The notes beneath the pieces are model-generated. The model did not search any database. It worked only from the letters and a program-made list of their open reading frames with translations, and was not told the DNA's origin. The position numbers and the translations under genes were made by a program. 23,549 bases of DNA from Synechococcales cyanobacterium PMM_0073 (GTDB taxonomy: Bacteria > Cyanobacteriota > Cyanobacteriia > Elainellales > Elainellaceae). Positions 1 through 7,728 of this stretch are shown piece after piece (position 1 is the first letter of the stretch; every line of letters begins with the position of its first letter). Where the stretch lies: NCBI GenBank assembly GCA_949127695.1, contig CASBQH010000110.1:1-23549 (forward strand), given 5' to 3'.

Positions 1-1
1 G

Positions 2-862
2 TCAATTACGATGGCGGCAATGGGGTTTTGGCTGCTGCTGTTTGAAAAACGGCGGTGGTTTGGCACGCTGGCGCTGGTGGGTGGCATCGGCTGGTTTTTG
101 GCAGCAACGCAGTGGATGATTCCAGGCTTTAGCGGTGCAGAGGCAGCGGCGCTGGGGCGATATCAGGAGCTAGGCGGCGACTCGGTGCTGGCGGTGGCCA
201 AGAATCTGGTTTTGAACCCTGGGTTTCTGCTGCAAAAAATCTTGACCCAAGCTTCGCTGCAATATTTGGGGCTGCTGTTTCTGCCGCTGATCTGGGGGCT
301 GTCGCCGCGCCACTGGCAGCCGCTGATCGTCACAGTGCCGCTGATTGTGATCAACATACTCTCGTCCAACGGCGCGCAGCGAGATCTGGTGCATCAATAT
401 TCGCTGCCGATTCTGCCGTTTCTGCTGCTGGCCGTGATTGACTCACTGGCGCAGGGGCAGGGGCTGCTGCGCCAGCGGCGTTGGATCATCGTCTGGGCGC
501 TGGTGGTGTTTTTGGCGCTGGCTAAATATGGCCGCTATTACCCTGAATATGCGGCAAATCTTAGCACCTGGCAGGCCAGCCGCGAGGCAATGGCGCTGAT
601 TGACCCCCAGGCGGGCGTGATTACCGACAACTGGCATGCCGCTCAGCTCAGCCACCGCGAGCAGATTACGCTGCTGCGCGGCAATCGCATGTTCAAAGAG
701 GATCTGCCTCAGTCAGACTATGTGCTAATTAACCTGACGCATCCCTGGGACGATGATTTTGACGGCACCAACCGGACGTTTGAGCGCCTCAGCAAGCGGC
801 CTGAGCTAGAAATTATCTATCAGCGCGACGGCCTCTATCTGTTTAGGCGCAGGCCGTCGTGA
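2..862 (+). CDS. DUF2079-like polytopic membrane protein, 5'-truncated
   Basis: This is the C-terminal part of an integral membrane protein. The frame is open from base 2, so the first Met (base 11) is probably internal and the true start lies left of the window. The visible 286 residues hold several hydrophobic helices, then a soluble tail of about 100 residues that probably faces the periplasm. The pattern of a W-F-L-(A/S)-T-Q helix followed by an I-P-x-F-x-G loop, the H-Q-Y-S-(L/I)-P-x-(L/I)-P-F segment and the tail with D-Y-V-L-I-N-L matches my memory of DUF2079 membrane proteins, which are usually around 500 residues and are suspected GT-C-like glycosyltransferases. No catalytic motif is visible in this part. 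It lies 73 bases before another membrane protein on the same strand, which suggests co-transcription. The family call is from recognition; the enzymatic role is inference. Confidence 0.72.
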   Translation, partial: SITMAAMGFWLLLFEKRRWFGTLALVGGIGWFLAATQWMIPGFSGAEAAALGRYQELGGDSVLAVAKNLVLNPGFLLQKILTQASLQYLGLLFLPLIWGLSPRHWQPLIVTVPLIVINILSSNGAQRDLVHQYSLPILPFLLLAVIDSLAQGQGLLRQRRWIIVWALVVFLALAKYGRYYPEYAANLSTWQASREAMALIDPQAGVITDNWHAAQLSHREQITLLRGNRMFKEDLPQSDYVLINLTHPWDDDFDGTNRTFERLSKRPELEIIYQRDGLYLFRRRPS

Positions 863-884
863 TAGGATGCCTGAGCTTTCAAAC

Positions 885-933
885 ATAGGCGTTCAACTAT
901 AGGCTCTCAAAACTATAGGCTTTACAAGTATAG
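885..933 (+). repeat. short ATAGGC repeats between two membrane-protein genes
   Basis: ATAGGC occurs at 885-890, 899-904 and 915-920, and a partial copy (ATAG) at 930-933, with a period of about 14-16 bases. This fills most of the 73-base gap before the next start codon. It could be slippage debris or a binding site; nothing else supports either reading. Confidence 0.4.
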
Positions 934-935
934 AA

Positions 936-2654
936 ATGCTGGTGCTAAAAGATCTGCTGAGTCTGCCCGCCCGTCGCCCAATTGCGCCTCGTCAGAGCCT
1001 GCTGTTTTGGCTGGGGCTGAGTCTGGCCTTTGGCTGGGTCTATGGAATGCTGGTCTGGCAGCAGGCGTTTAGCGGCGACTATGTGGTGCAGGATGATGCG
1101 CGGCAGCATGTGTTTTGGATGCAGCGGTTTGTCGATCCGCAGGCATTCCCGAATGATTTGATTGCCGACTACTTCCAGTCGGTTGCGCCCGTCGGCTATA
1201 GCTGGCTGTATAAACTAACCGCGCTGCTGGGACTCGACCCACTGCTAACCAGCAAGCTACTGCCGCCGATTCTGGGGCTGCTCAGCACGGGGGCTTGCTT
1301 TTTTGTGATGCTGGAAATGCTGCCGCTGCCGCTGGCCGGGTTTGTGGCCTCGCTGCTGCTGAACCAGACGCTCTGGATGAACGACGATCTGGTGTCGGCT
1401 ACGCCTAGAGCCTTTTTCTACCCGCTGTTCTTGGGCTTCTGCTACTTCTTGCTGCGGCGCTGGCTGCTGCCCTGCCTGGGGCTAATTCTGCTGCAAGGCT
1501 GGTTCTATCCGCAGGGGGTGTTTCTGGAAGCGGGGCTGCTGGTGGCGATGCTGGTGAGCTGGTCAGAGGACGGGCTGCATCTGACGCGATCTCCCCGTGA
1601 CTACTGGTTTTGCGGAATTGGACTGATAGCTTGCGTAGCGGTAATGCTGCCCTACGCGCTCAGCCTGTCGCAGTTTGCCCCGGTGGTGACGCTGGCTGAG
1701 GCTCAACAGATGCCCGAATTCCAAAACGGCGGGCGCTCAGATTTTTTCAACGACAATCCCTGGAAGTTTTGGCTGATGGGGCTTCGCAGCGGCCTGCTGC
1801 CCCGGATAGCTCGCCTGCCGGAGCTGCTGTGGCTGGCGCTCTTGCTGCCCGGAATGCTCTGGTGGCGGCGTTTCTTCCCGCTGACGCAGCAGCTTCAGCC
1901 CGCCGCCCTGCTGCTGCCCCAAATGCTGGCAGTGTCGCTGTTCTGGTTTGGGGCGGCGCATCTGCTCTTGTTCAAGCTGCATTTGCCGAGTCGCTATAGC
2001 CAGCATACCCTGCGAATTCTGCTCTGCTGGGCCGCAGCAATGGTAATTGTGATGGGCCTAGATGGCCTGAAGCGCTGGGCAGCTCAGTCGGGCAGATGGC
2101 AGCGCTGGCTCACCCTTGGCATCACCGGCATCACCGCAGCGGCGCTGGTGCTCTACCCCAGCTACACGCCCGAATTTCCGCGCGCCAAGTATATTACCGG
2201 CGAACAGCCCCAGATCTACCAGTTTTTCGCCCAGCAGCCTGCCGATACGCTAATTGCCTCACTCAGCGAAGAAGCCAGCAACCTACCCAGCTTTGCCCAG
2301 CGCTCGGTCTACGTGGCGAAGGAATATGCGATTCCCTATCACATGGGCTACTACGAGCCATTTCGGCAGCGGGTGTTAGATCTAATTCAAGCTCAGTACA
2401 ATCCCAGTTTGGCCGAGCTGAAGCAGTGGATTCAGGCGACTGGCGTTGACTTTTGGCTGGTAGATCGCGCCGCCTTTACGCCGGGATATTTAGAAAAAAG
2501 CTGGATTACTCAGTACCCCGAAGCCTTGCGTCAGGCCAAGCGCAGGCTCAAACGCGAGCAGCCTCCGGCTTTGGCGCGGGTAGCAGATTCCTGCTTAGCC
2601 TTGCAAACTGCTGATCTGATTCTGCTCAACTCAGCCTGCATTCTTGGCTCATGA
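936..2654 (+). CDS. polytopic membrane protein, GT-C-like, function unknown
   Basis: A 572-residue integral membrane protein with a short cytoplasmic N terminus, a first helix at about residues 22-42, many later hydrophobic segments, and a C-terminal soluble region from about residue 405. The first loop after helix 1 carries VVQDDARQH (about 50-58). An acidic pair at this place is typical of GT-C glycosyltransferases, which use lipid-linked sugar donors at the periplasmic face. I therefore infer a GT-C-like enzyme, but no named family is certain. The ATG at 936 has no clear Shine-Dalgarno sequence. The stop overlaps the next start as ATGA (2651-2654), so the two are probably translationally coupled. 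It may help build the surface glycan suggested by the neighbours. It could instead be a non-catalytic membrane protein. Confidence 0.78.
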   Translation: MLVLKDLLSLPARRPIAPRQSLLFWLGLSLAFGWVYGMLVWQQAFSGDYVVQDDARQHVFWMQRFVDPQAFPNDLIADYFQSVAPVGYSWLYKLTALLGLDPLLTSKLLPPILGLLSTGACFFVMLEMLPLPLAGFVASLLLNQTLWMNDDLVSATPRAFFYPLFLGFCYFLLRRWLLPCLGLILLQGWFYPQGVFLEAGLLVAMLVSWSEDGLHLTRSPRDYWFCGIGLIACVAVMLPYALSLSQFAPVVTLAEAQQMPEFQNGGRSDFFNDNPWKFWLMGLRSGLLPRIARLPELLWLALLLPGMLWWRRFFPLTQQLQPAALLLPQMLAVSLFWFGAAHLLLFKLHLPSRYSQHTLRILLCWAAAMVIVMGLDGLKRWAAQSGRWQRWLTLGITGITAAALVLYPSYTPEFPRAKYITGEQPQIYQFFAQQPADTLIASLSEEASNLPSFAQRSVYVAKEYAIPYHMGYYEPFRQRVLDLIQAQYNPSLAELKQWIQATGVDFWLVDRAAFTPGYLEKSWITQYPEALRQAKRRLKREQPPALARVADSCLALQTADLILLNSACILGS

Positions 2655-4339
2655 ACCTCAAACCCCTGCACCACTATCTGGCGCTGGCGGCGCTGCTGCT
2701 GCTGGGCTTGAGCCTGCGGTTTTGGCAGCTAGAGTCCAAGCCGCTCTGGCTGGATGAAGTGCTGACCGGGCTGTTCACACTAGGCCATAGCACCCAGGAT
2801 CTGCCGCTCAACCAGTTTTTGCCGCTGAGTGCCCTAGATCAAATCTTCAGCTTTCAGCCCAACCAAACCTGCGCGGTGATAGCGCAGCGCCTTGCCACTG
2901 AGTCGGTGCATCCCCCGCTGTTTTTCTGCCTGCTCTATGCCTGGATGGGCTGGTGCTTGAGCTGGCTGCCCCCAGAGAGCTGGATCTGGGCAATGCGGGC
3001 TTTGCCGGCGCTGTTTGGCGTTGCGGCGATTGCGGCCAGCTACTGGCTAAATCGGCTGGCCTTCTCGCCGGCTGCCGGACTGCTGGCCGCTGGGCTGATG
3101 GCCGTTTCGCCGTTTGCGGTCTACCTGTCGCAAGAAGGCCGTCACTACACGCTGCCAATGCTGATGATTACGCTGGCGCTGGCGGCATTGGTGCAGATGC
3201 AGCAAGACCTAGTTGGCCAAAAGCAGCTGCGACTGCCGATCTGGCTGGGCTGGAGTCTGCTCAATCTGCTGGGGCTATATGTTCACTATTTTTGCCTGCT
3301 GGCGCTGATTGCCCAAGTCGCGGCGCTCTCGCTCTGGCTGTTGCGGAAACCTATCCGCTACTGGATCGCCTGGGGGCTGAGCCTCGGCCTGATCGGGCTG
3401 GGCTATCTGCCCTGGATACCAACGCTGCTCAACCATTTCAGCCGCCCCGAAACCAACTGGCTGATTCCCTACAAGCCCGACTGGCTGGATCGGCTCGAAC
3501 CGCTCTACCAAACGCTGGCGGGCTGGACGCTGATGGTAATTGCCCTGCCGGTAGAAGATCAGCCGCGCTGGGTGGCGGTTCCTGTGGTGCTCATTATGCT
3601 GGGCTTTATGCTCTGGCTGGTTTGGCAGCTCCGGCTTGGGTTGCATCGCCATTGGCAAGATCGAGATCAGCGTCCGGCGACTTTGCTAATTGCCAGCTTC
3701 ACCGGCGCTATTCTGCTGCAATTTTTCGCCATTGTCTGGCTGCTCAACAAAGATCTGACCGTCGTGCCGCGCTACAACTTTGTCTACTATCCCGGCGTCT
3801 GTGCCCTGCTGGCAGTCTGCCTCAGCCGCAGCCGAGCGGCATTCGTGCTGCTAGGGGTTGGCGTTCTCAGCAGCCTGTTTGTGGTGAATGGGCTGGTGTT
3901 TCAAAAGTCTTATCACCCAGCTCAGGTGGCGCGGCGGATGGCCTTTGAGCCGCTGCCGCTGGCAATGGTAATGACCTACGAATCGCCCCAAGAGATAGCG
4001 CTGGGACTCAGCTTTGCCGCTGAGCTGAGTCAATTCTATGCTGCTCAAGCAGAGCCGCCCGTCCGGTTTGCCCTCGTCGATCGCTCGGTGGGCTACAGTC
4101 AGGCATGGCAAACGCTGGAGCAGCTTGATCAGCCGCTGGCTCCGCCGCTCAACCTCTGGGCAGTGGCTTCGCCGGGAATGCGAACCAAAGACTATCCGCA
4201 GCGGCTGACGCTCAATGCCCCGCCCACCGCCACAACTCGCCCCAAAATGCGCTGTCAGATCGACCCCAATCAGCTCCACCGCCAGGGTTTCCCCTATCAG
4301 CTATTTCGCTGCCAGCCCTTGCCCAGAGCAAATCCTTAG
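2651..4339 (+). CDS. ArnT/PMT-like (GT39-type) membrane glycosyltransferase
   Basis: A 562-residue polytopic membrane protein. The first large loop holds PLWLDEVLTG (about 31-40), with the D-E acid motif of the ArnT/PMT-type GT-C fold. SVHPPL (85-90) gives the H-P-P motif, and QEGRHY (161-166) matches the Q-x-x-R-x-Y segment common in this family. Such enzymes move a sugar from a polyprenyl-phosphate donor onto lipid, glycan or protein at the outer face of the plasma membrane; the acceptor cannot be read from sequence. A soluble tail begins near residue 430. Its start overlaps the previous stop as ATGA. It converges with the minus-strand glycosyltransferase, whose stop is 24 bases away. Family confidence is good; substrate is unknown. 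Confidence 0.85.
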   Translation: MNLKPLHHYLALAALLLLGLSLRFWQLESKPLWLDEVLTGLFTLGHSTQDLPLNQFLPLSALDQIFSFQPNQTCAVIAQRLATESVHPPLFFCLLYAWMGWCLSWLPPESWIWAMRALPALFGVAAIAASYWLNRLAFSPAAGLLAAGLMAVSPFAVYLSQEGRHYTLPMLMITLALAALVQMQQDLVGQKQLRLPIWLGWSLLNLLGLYVHYFCLLALIAQVAALSLWLLRKPIRYWIAWGLSLGLIGLGYLPWIPTLLNHFSRPETNWLIPYKPDWLDRLEPLYQTLAGWTLMVIALPVEDQPRWVAVPVVLIMLGFMLWLVWQLRLGLHRHWQDRDQRPATLLIASFTGAILLQFFAIVWLLNKDLTVVPRYNFVYYPGVCALLAVCLSRSRAAFVLLGVGVLSSLFVVNGLVFQKSYHPAQVARRMAFEPLPLAMVMTYESPQEIALGLSFAAELSQFYAAQAEPPVRFALVDRSVGYSQAWQTLEQLDQPLAPPLNLWAVASPGMRTKDYPQRLTLNAPPTATTRPKMRCQIDPNQLHRQGFPYQLFRCQPLPRANP

Positions 4340-4363
4340 ATTCCCTTTGTCGGCCATATGGCT

Positions 4364-5551
4364 CTAGGCCAACATAGGTCTATATCGGGCTTCCACATGG
4401 CTCAATATTCTGGCAATTCGGTTCTCCCAGGAAAACTGCTGCACATAGTCCACGCTCTCACCATAGCCTTCGGGGCGATAAGGATGGCTCTCTAGCACTT
4501 GTGCGATACAGGTGGCGAGCGCTACAGGCTGATTCGGCTCGCACCAGCCCGCGACCATGCCTGCCGACTTAAATTCGATCAAGGGCGGAATTTCGGTCGC
4601 AACAATTGGCGTCCCGGCAGCCATATAGTCAAAAAATTTGAGCGGAGAGGTAAAAGTTGCTTCTGGACTCAGCAAATGTGGATGCACCAGCAGATTAGCA
4701 GCCTGTAGCAGGCTGGCCAGATCTTCATGGGTTAAGTAGCCTAGAAAATTCACGTTTTCCACCTGATGCTGAAGGGCTAGCTCGCGGTAGGCAGCAACCT
4801 GTGTCGCATTACCGCCCGCAAAGGCAAACAGCACCTGCGGTAGAGCTTTGGCCGCTTCAATCATTAAATTGACACCTTTAAAGGCATGTAATCCCCCTGA
4901 GTAGACTGCTAGCGCCCGATAGTCAACGCCAATTAATCGATCACGCCAAGCTGCTGCTGCCGACTGATGGCGCGTCAAAAAAGATTGATTAAACCCATTG
5001 TGCAGCTTAATCACCTTGTCAGGCGGCATTCCTTGCTCAATCATGCCATCACGCACTGAATCTGCCACCGTTACGGCTATTTGAAACAGCGGATGCTGTA
5101 CAATCTCTGGCTCAAACTGCTTTTGATCATGATGATGATGCTCATAGACTGCGGGTATACCCAGCTGCACTGCTGCTTTGACGAAATTCCAATCGCGGCT
5201 GTGTACAATCTGCGTACTTTGGCGCAAATATAAGGGCAAATAATACTTGCAGATCAGCGTACTCGGATGCGTCCATTTATTATGCGAATCTATGAACAGT
5301 GACGGCATTGGCAGCGCCGCCACTTGCAGCTGATCTTGAATGTTATAGAACTGTTTTAGCTCTAGATCTGGAAGCCGCGGGCGAAACGGCCTGAGTAAAT
5401 GATCAAGACAATAGCCGTTCTGTGTCACATAGGTCAGCACGGTGGAATAACCTAAATTGGCGGCTGCATTCGCACAGTTGGCAACCTGTACCAGATCAGC
5501 TCTCGGCTGCGGCAAGCTGTTTCTGGTAAAAAAAACGTAATGCTTTAACAT
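4364..5551 (-). CDS. GT4-type glycosyltransferase (GT-B fold)
   Basis: A cytoplasmic GT-B glycosyltransferase that would transfer a sugar from a nucleotide-sugar donor. The N-terminal acceptor half starts MLKHYVFFTRNSLP. The C-terminal donor half has VYSGGLHAFKG, a glycine-rich FAFAGG and SPLKFFDYMAAGTPIVAT. In that last motif the usual glutamate before Y-M-A is Asp, and the first acidic position of the classic E-x7-E pattern is not acidic, as in many cyanobacterial exopolysaccharide GT4 enzymes. The longest frame begins with TTG at 5569 followed by ATG at 5566. I prefer the ATG at 5551 because the protein then starts directly at the first beta strand (395 residues), but no start has a clear Shine-Dalgarno. 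It follows the ABC exporter by 22-40 bases, so it is probably the last gene of a three-gene operon. Confidence 0.87.
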   Translation of the reverse strand: MLKHYVFFTRNSLPQPRADLVQVANCANAAANLGYSTVLTYVTQNGYCLDHLLRPFRPRLPDLELKQFYNIQDQLQVAALPMPSLFIDSHNKWTHPSTLICKYYLPLYLRQSTQIVHSRDWNFVKAAVQLGIPAVYEHHHHDQKQFEPEIVQHPLFQIAVTVADSVRDGMIEQGMPPDKVIKLHNGFNQSFLTRHQSAAAAWRDRLIGVDYRALAVYSGGLHAFKGVNLMIEAAKALPQVLFAFAGGNATQVAAYRELALQHQVENVNFLGYLTHEDLASLLQAANLLVHPHLLSPEATFTSPLKFFDYMAAGTPIVATEIPPLIEFKSAGMVAGWCEPNQPVALATCIAQVLESHPYRPEGYGESVDYVQQFSWENRIARILSHVEARYRPMLA

Positions 5552-5591
5552 AGGTGAGCTTAGCATCAAATTGTTGGTAAAAAATTAGGCA

Positions 5592-7646
5592 TCAGGCGCT
5601 CAGCGTTAATACAGGTTCGTTCGGCTGAGCCTGCTCTAGCTCCTCAAGGCTATGCGTCAGCTTCAGGGCGGCGCTGTAGGCAACCTGCGTAAACTCCTGC
5701 TGCTCTTCAGGATCATCAATTGCACCATTCAAAATTAAGCTCAGCGATCCCAGCAGGCTATTCAGCGATGAGCGCAGGCTGTAGGAGACCTTGGACATCT
5801 CGATCCGCGCTACCTTTTGAGCTGTCGCTTCGCTGAACTGCATGGCGCAAAGCTTGGCATATTGGCCGTTTTTAGCCAGGAGTTCGGTATGGCTACCGAG
5901 TTCTACGACTCTGCCTTGCTCCATCACTGCAATTTGGTCAGCCTGTTTAACAGTGGAGAGGCGATGGGCAATCACCAGCGTTGTGCGATCGCGGCTGAGC
6001 TGCTCAATTGCTTCTTGAACCAAGCGTTCTGACACCGTATCGAGCGCGCTCGTCGCCTCATCTAGAATCAGAATTTCTGGATTTTGCACCAGCGCTCTAG
6101 CAATCGCCAGTCGCTGCCGCTGCCCGCCAGAGAGCATCACGCCCCGATCACCAATCTGAGTTTCAAACCCCTGCGGCAGCTGCATAATAAATTCGTAGGC
6201 ATTGGCGCGTTTGGCGGCGTCAATTACCTGATCATCAGTAGCGCTGGCGCAGCCATAGGCAATATTCTCACGCACCGAAGTGTTAAATAAGAAAGTGTCC
6301 TGGCTGACAATTCCCATAGACCGCCGCAGAGACTGGAAATCAAAGCAGCGCAGATCTTGGCCATCGATTAAGATGGCACCATCTGTCGGATCATAAAATC
6401 GCGGCAGCAGATCAGCCAGCGTTGATTTGCCTGCTCCTGAGGAACCCACGAGCGCCAAGGTGCTGTTGCGAGGCAAATAGAGATTAACTTCCTTCAGCGC
6501 TTGTTTCTGCTGTCCAGGGTAAGCAAACGACAGATGCTTGAACTGAATGCCCTGCTTCAGCGCCTGAAAGGAGAGATTCCCGTTTGGCATAAAAGATTTG
6601 TTATCCCGTCGCAAAAAATCTTGGGCGATTTCTAGACTCGGAGAAATATTGGCGAGCTGGCTACGGGCACCGTTGATTTGGGCGATCAGAGGCAGCGTCC
6701 GAAACAGCACAAATAGATAGGTGAGCAAAATTGCCGAGAAAGCTTCTACCTGCTGCGCTAAAAACATCCGACCAATAATCACAATACAAAGCATCGCTAG
6801 AATACCAATTACTTCGTTCACCGGATCAATCAGAGCTGAAATGACCTGAGCCTTAAATTCAGCCTGCTCCCGATTGTGAACTTGCTGCTTAATTTTTTGA
6901 TATTCAATCTGTTCGTTCGCGGTAGCGCGCACAAGCCGCATTCCAGAAATTAATTCTAAAACGCCCGACGAATAGTTTCGGGAAGCCTCAGAGAGCTGTT
7001 TGCCAAAAGTTTTAGCGCGAGCGATGCTCGTTTGATTAGCCAGTGTCACGATGGTCAACAAAACCGTTGAAACAATCGTTAGCTCCCAAGACATGGCTAG
7101 CAATAGCCCGATAAATACTAGCGCCGTGATGCTAACCGTCAGCGCCCGCGTGATCATGCTGATTGCGCTCGCAGCTCTAGAGACCTCATTATTTAAACGG
7201 TTGACCACATCACCAATGCCAGTTTTGCTGTAGTAATCAAGATCAACTTCCAGCAGCAGCTTCAAGCCTCGATCGCGCAGATCGTTTGCAGTCGCGCGTT
7301 TTAGCAGTCCTGCAACTACTGCATTACCGTAGGCTGCCAAATTTTTTAGCGCAATTAGCAGCACAACAGCTAAAGTCATTAGCAGCAAGTTATAGTCGCC
7401 AGCCATGCTCCGAAACGGCAGCAGCAGCGACTGAATGAGCGGCGGCGCACCTTTAGTCGCGACAGGCTGACCCAGGAAGCCCAGTAAGACTGGAATAATC
7501 AGCGCTGTACTCACCCCGTTAAATAGGGCACCAGAGAAGCCTAATAGAACGTTTAGAGCGATCAGACGTGGGTGGCGTCGAGCCAGATCAAGCAACAGGG
7601 GATGAAATGTCATACAAACGCTCTGATAAGGGACAACTAGAAGCAT
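5592..7646 (-). CDS. HepA/MsbA-like ABC exporter with HisKA-like C-terminal tail
   Basis: A fused permease-ATPase half-transporter, expected to work as a homodimer exporting lipid-linked glycan, glycolipid or a related substrate. Using the 684-residue frame, the six-helix membrane domain covers about 28-330 and the ATPase domain about 365-600: Walker A GSSGAGKST (401-409), Q-loop Gln449, signature LSGGQ (505-509), Walker B ILILDE (525-530) with catalytic Glu530, and H-loop His561. All catalytic residues are present. After the ATPase a tail of about 68 residues (617-684) resembles a histidine-kinase dimerisation helix pair whose phospho-accepting His is replaced by Tyr. The Met at residue 12 (ATG at 7613) is a reasonable alternative start, because the first 11 residues look unlike family N termini; neither start has a good Shine-Dalgarno. 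It sits between two GT4 genes, which supports a surface-glycan substrate. The HepA relationship is inferred. Confidence 0.92.
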   Translation of the reverse strand: MLLVVPYQSVCMTFHPLLLDLARRHPRLIALNVLLGFSGALFNGVSTALIIPVLLGFLGQPVATKGAPPLIQSLLLPFRSMAGDYNLLLMTLAVVLLIALKNLAAYGNAVVAGLLKRATANDLRDRGLKLLLEVDLDYYSKTGIGDVVNRLNNEVSRAASAISMITRALTVSITALVFIGLLLAMSWELTIVSTVLLTIVTLANQTSIARAKTFGKQLSEASRNYSSGVLELISGMRLVRATANEQIEYQKIKQQVHNREQAEFKAQVISALIDPVNEVIGILAMLCIVIIGRMFLAQQVEAFSAILLTYLFVLFRTLPLIAQINGARSQLANISPSLEIAQDFLRRDNKSFMPNGNLSFQALKQGIQFKHLSFAYPGQQKQALKEVNLYLPRNSTLALVGSSGAGKSTLADLLPRFYDPTDGAILIDGQDLRCFDFQSLRRSMGIVSQDTFLFNTSVRENIAYGCASATDDQVIDAAKRANAYEFIMQLPQGFETQIGDRGVMLSGGQRQRLAIARALVQNPEILILDEATSALDTVSERLVQEAIEQLSRDRTTLVIAHRLSTVKQADQIAVMEQGRVVELGSHTELLAKNGQYAKLCAMQFSEATAQKVARIEMSKVSYSLRSSLNSLLGSLSLILNGAIDDPEEQQEFTQVAYSAALKLTHSLEELEQAQPNEPVLTLSA
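5985..5992. other. HIP1 octamer GCGATCGC
   Basis: This palindrome is highly over-represented in many cyanobacterial genomes. It is the only copy I noticed in the window, inside the ATPase part of the exporter gene, so it supports the taxon only weakly. Confidence 0.5.
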
Positions 7647-7656
7647 TCTGCGACTG

Positions 7657-7689
7657 CTGATCTGCGGCTGATCTGCGGCTGAATCTACG
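7657..7689. repeat. 11-bp tandem repeat in the exporter leader
   Basis: CTGATCTGCGG occurs twice exactly (7657-7667 and 7668-7678), followed by a degenerate third unit CTGAATCTACG (7679-7689). It lies in the gap of about 80 bases between the upstream glycosyltransferase stop and the exporter start, so it would be in the intercistronic mRNA. No role is evident. Confidence 0.6.
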
Positions 7690-7728
7690 AGAGTTACAGC
7701 TGTAGGATGCCCTAGAACGGAGCTTCAT

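Noticed and set aside
2953..3948. Long 331-codon frame on + inside the GT39-like gene
   Set aside because: It overlaps the ArnT/PMT-like gene in another frame, its product is Ala/Gly/Arg-rich without family motifs, and it is the shadow expected of a GC-rich Leu-rich membrane gene.
3275..4279. Minus-strand frames of 127 and 142 codons under the GT39-like gene
   Set aside because: Fully covered by a gene with clear GT-C motifs; products are low-complexity Gln/Pro/Arg-rich and have no upstream signals.
4340..4370. GGCC...GGCC near-palindrome between converging genes as a terminator
   Set aside because: The stem is only about 4-5 bp and there is no T-tract on either strand.
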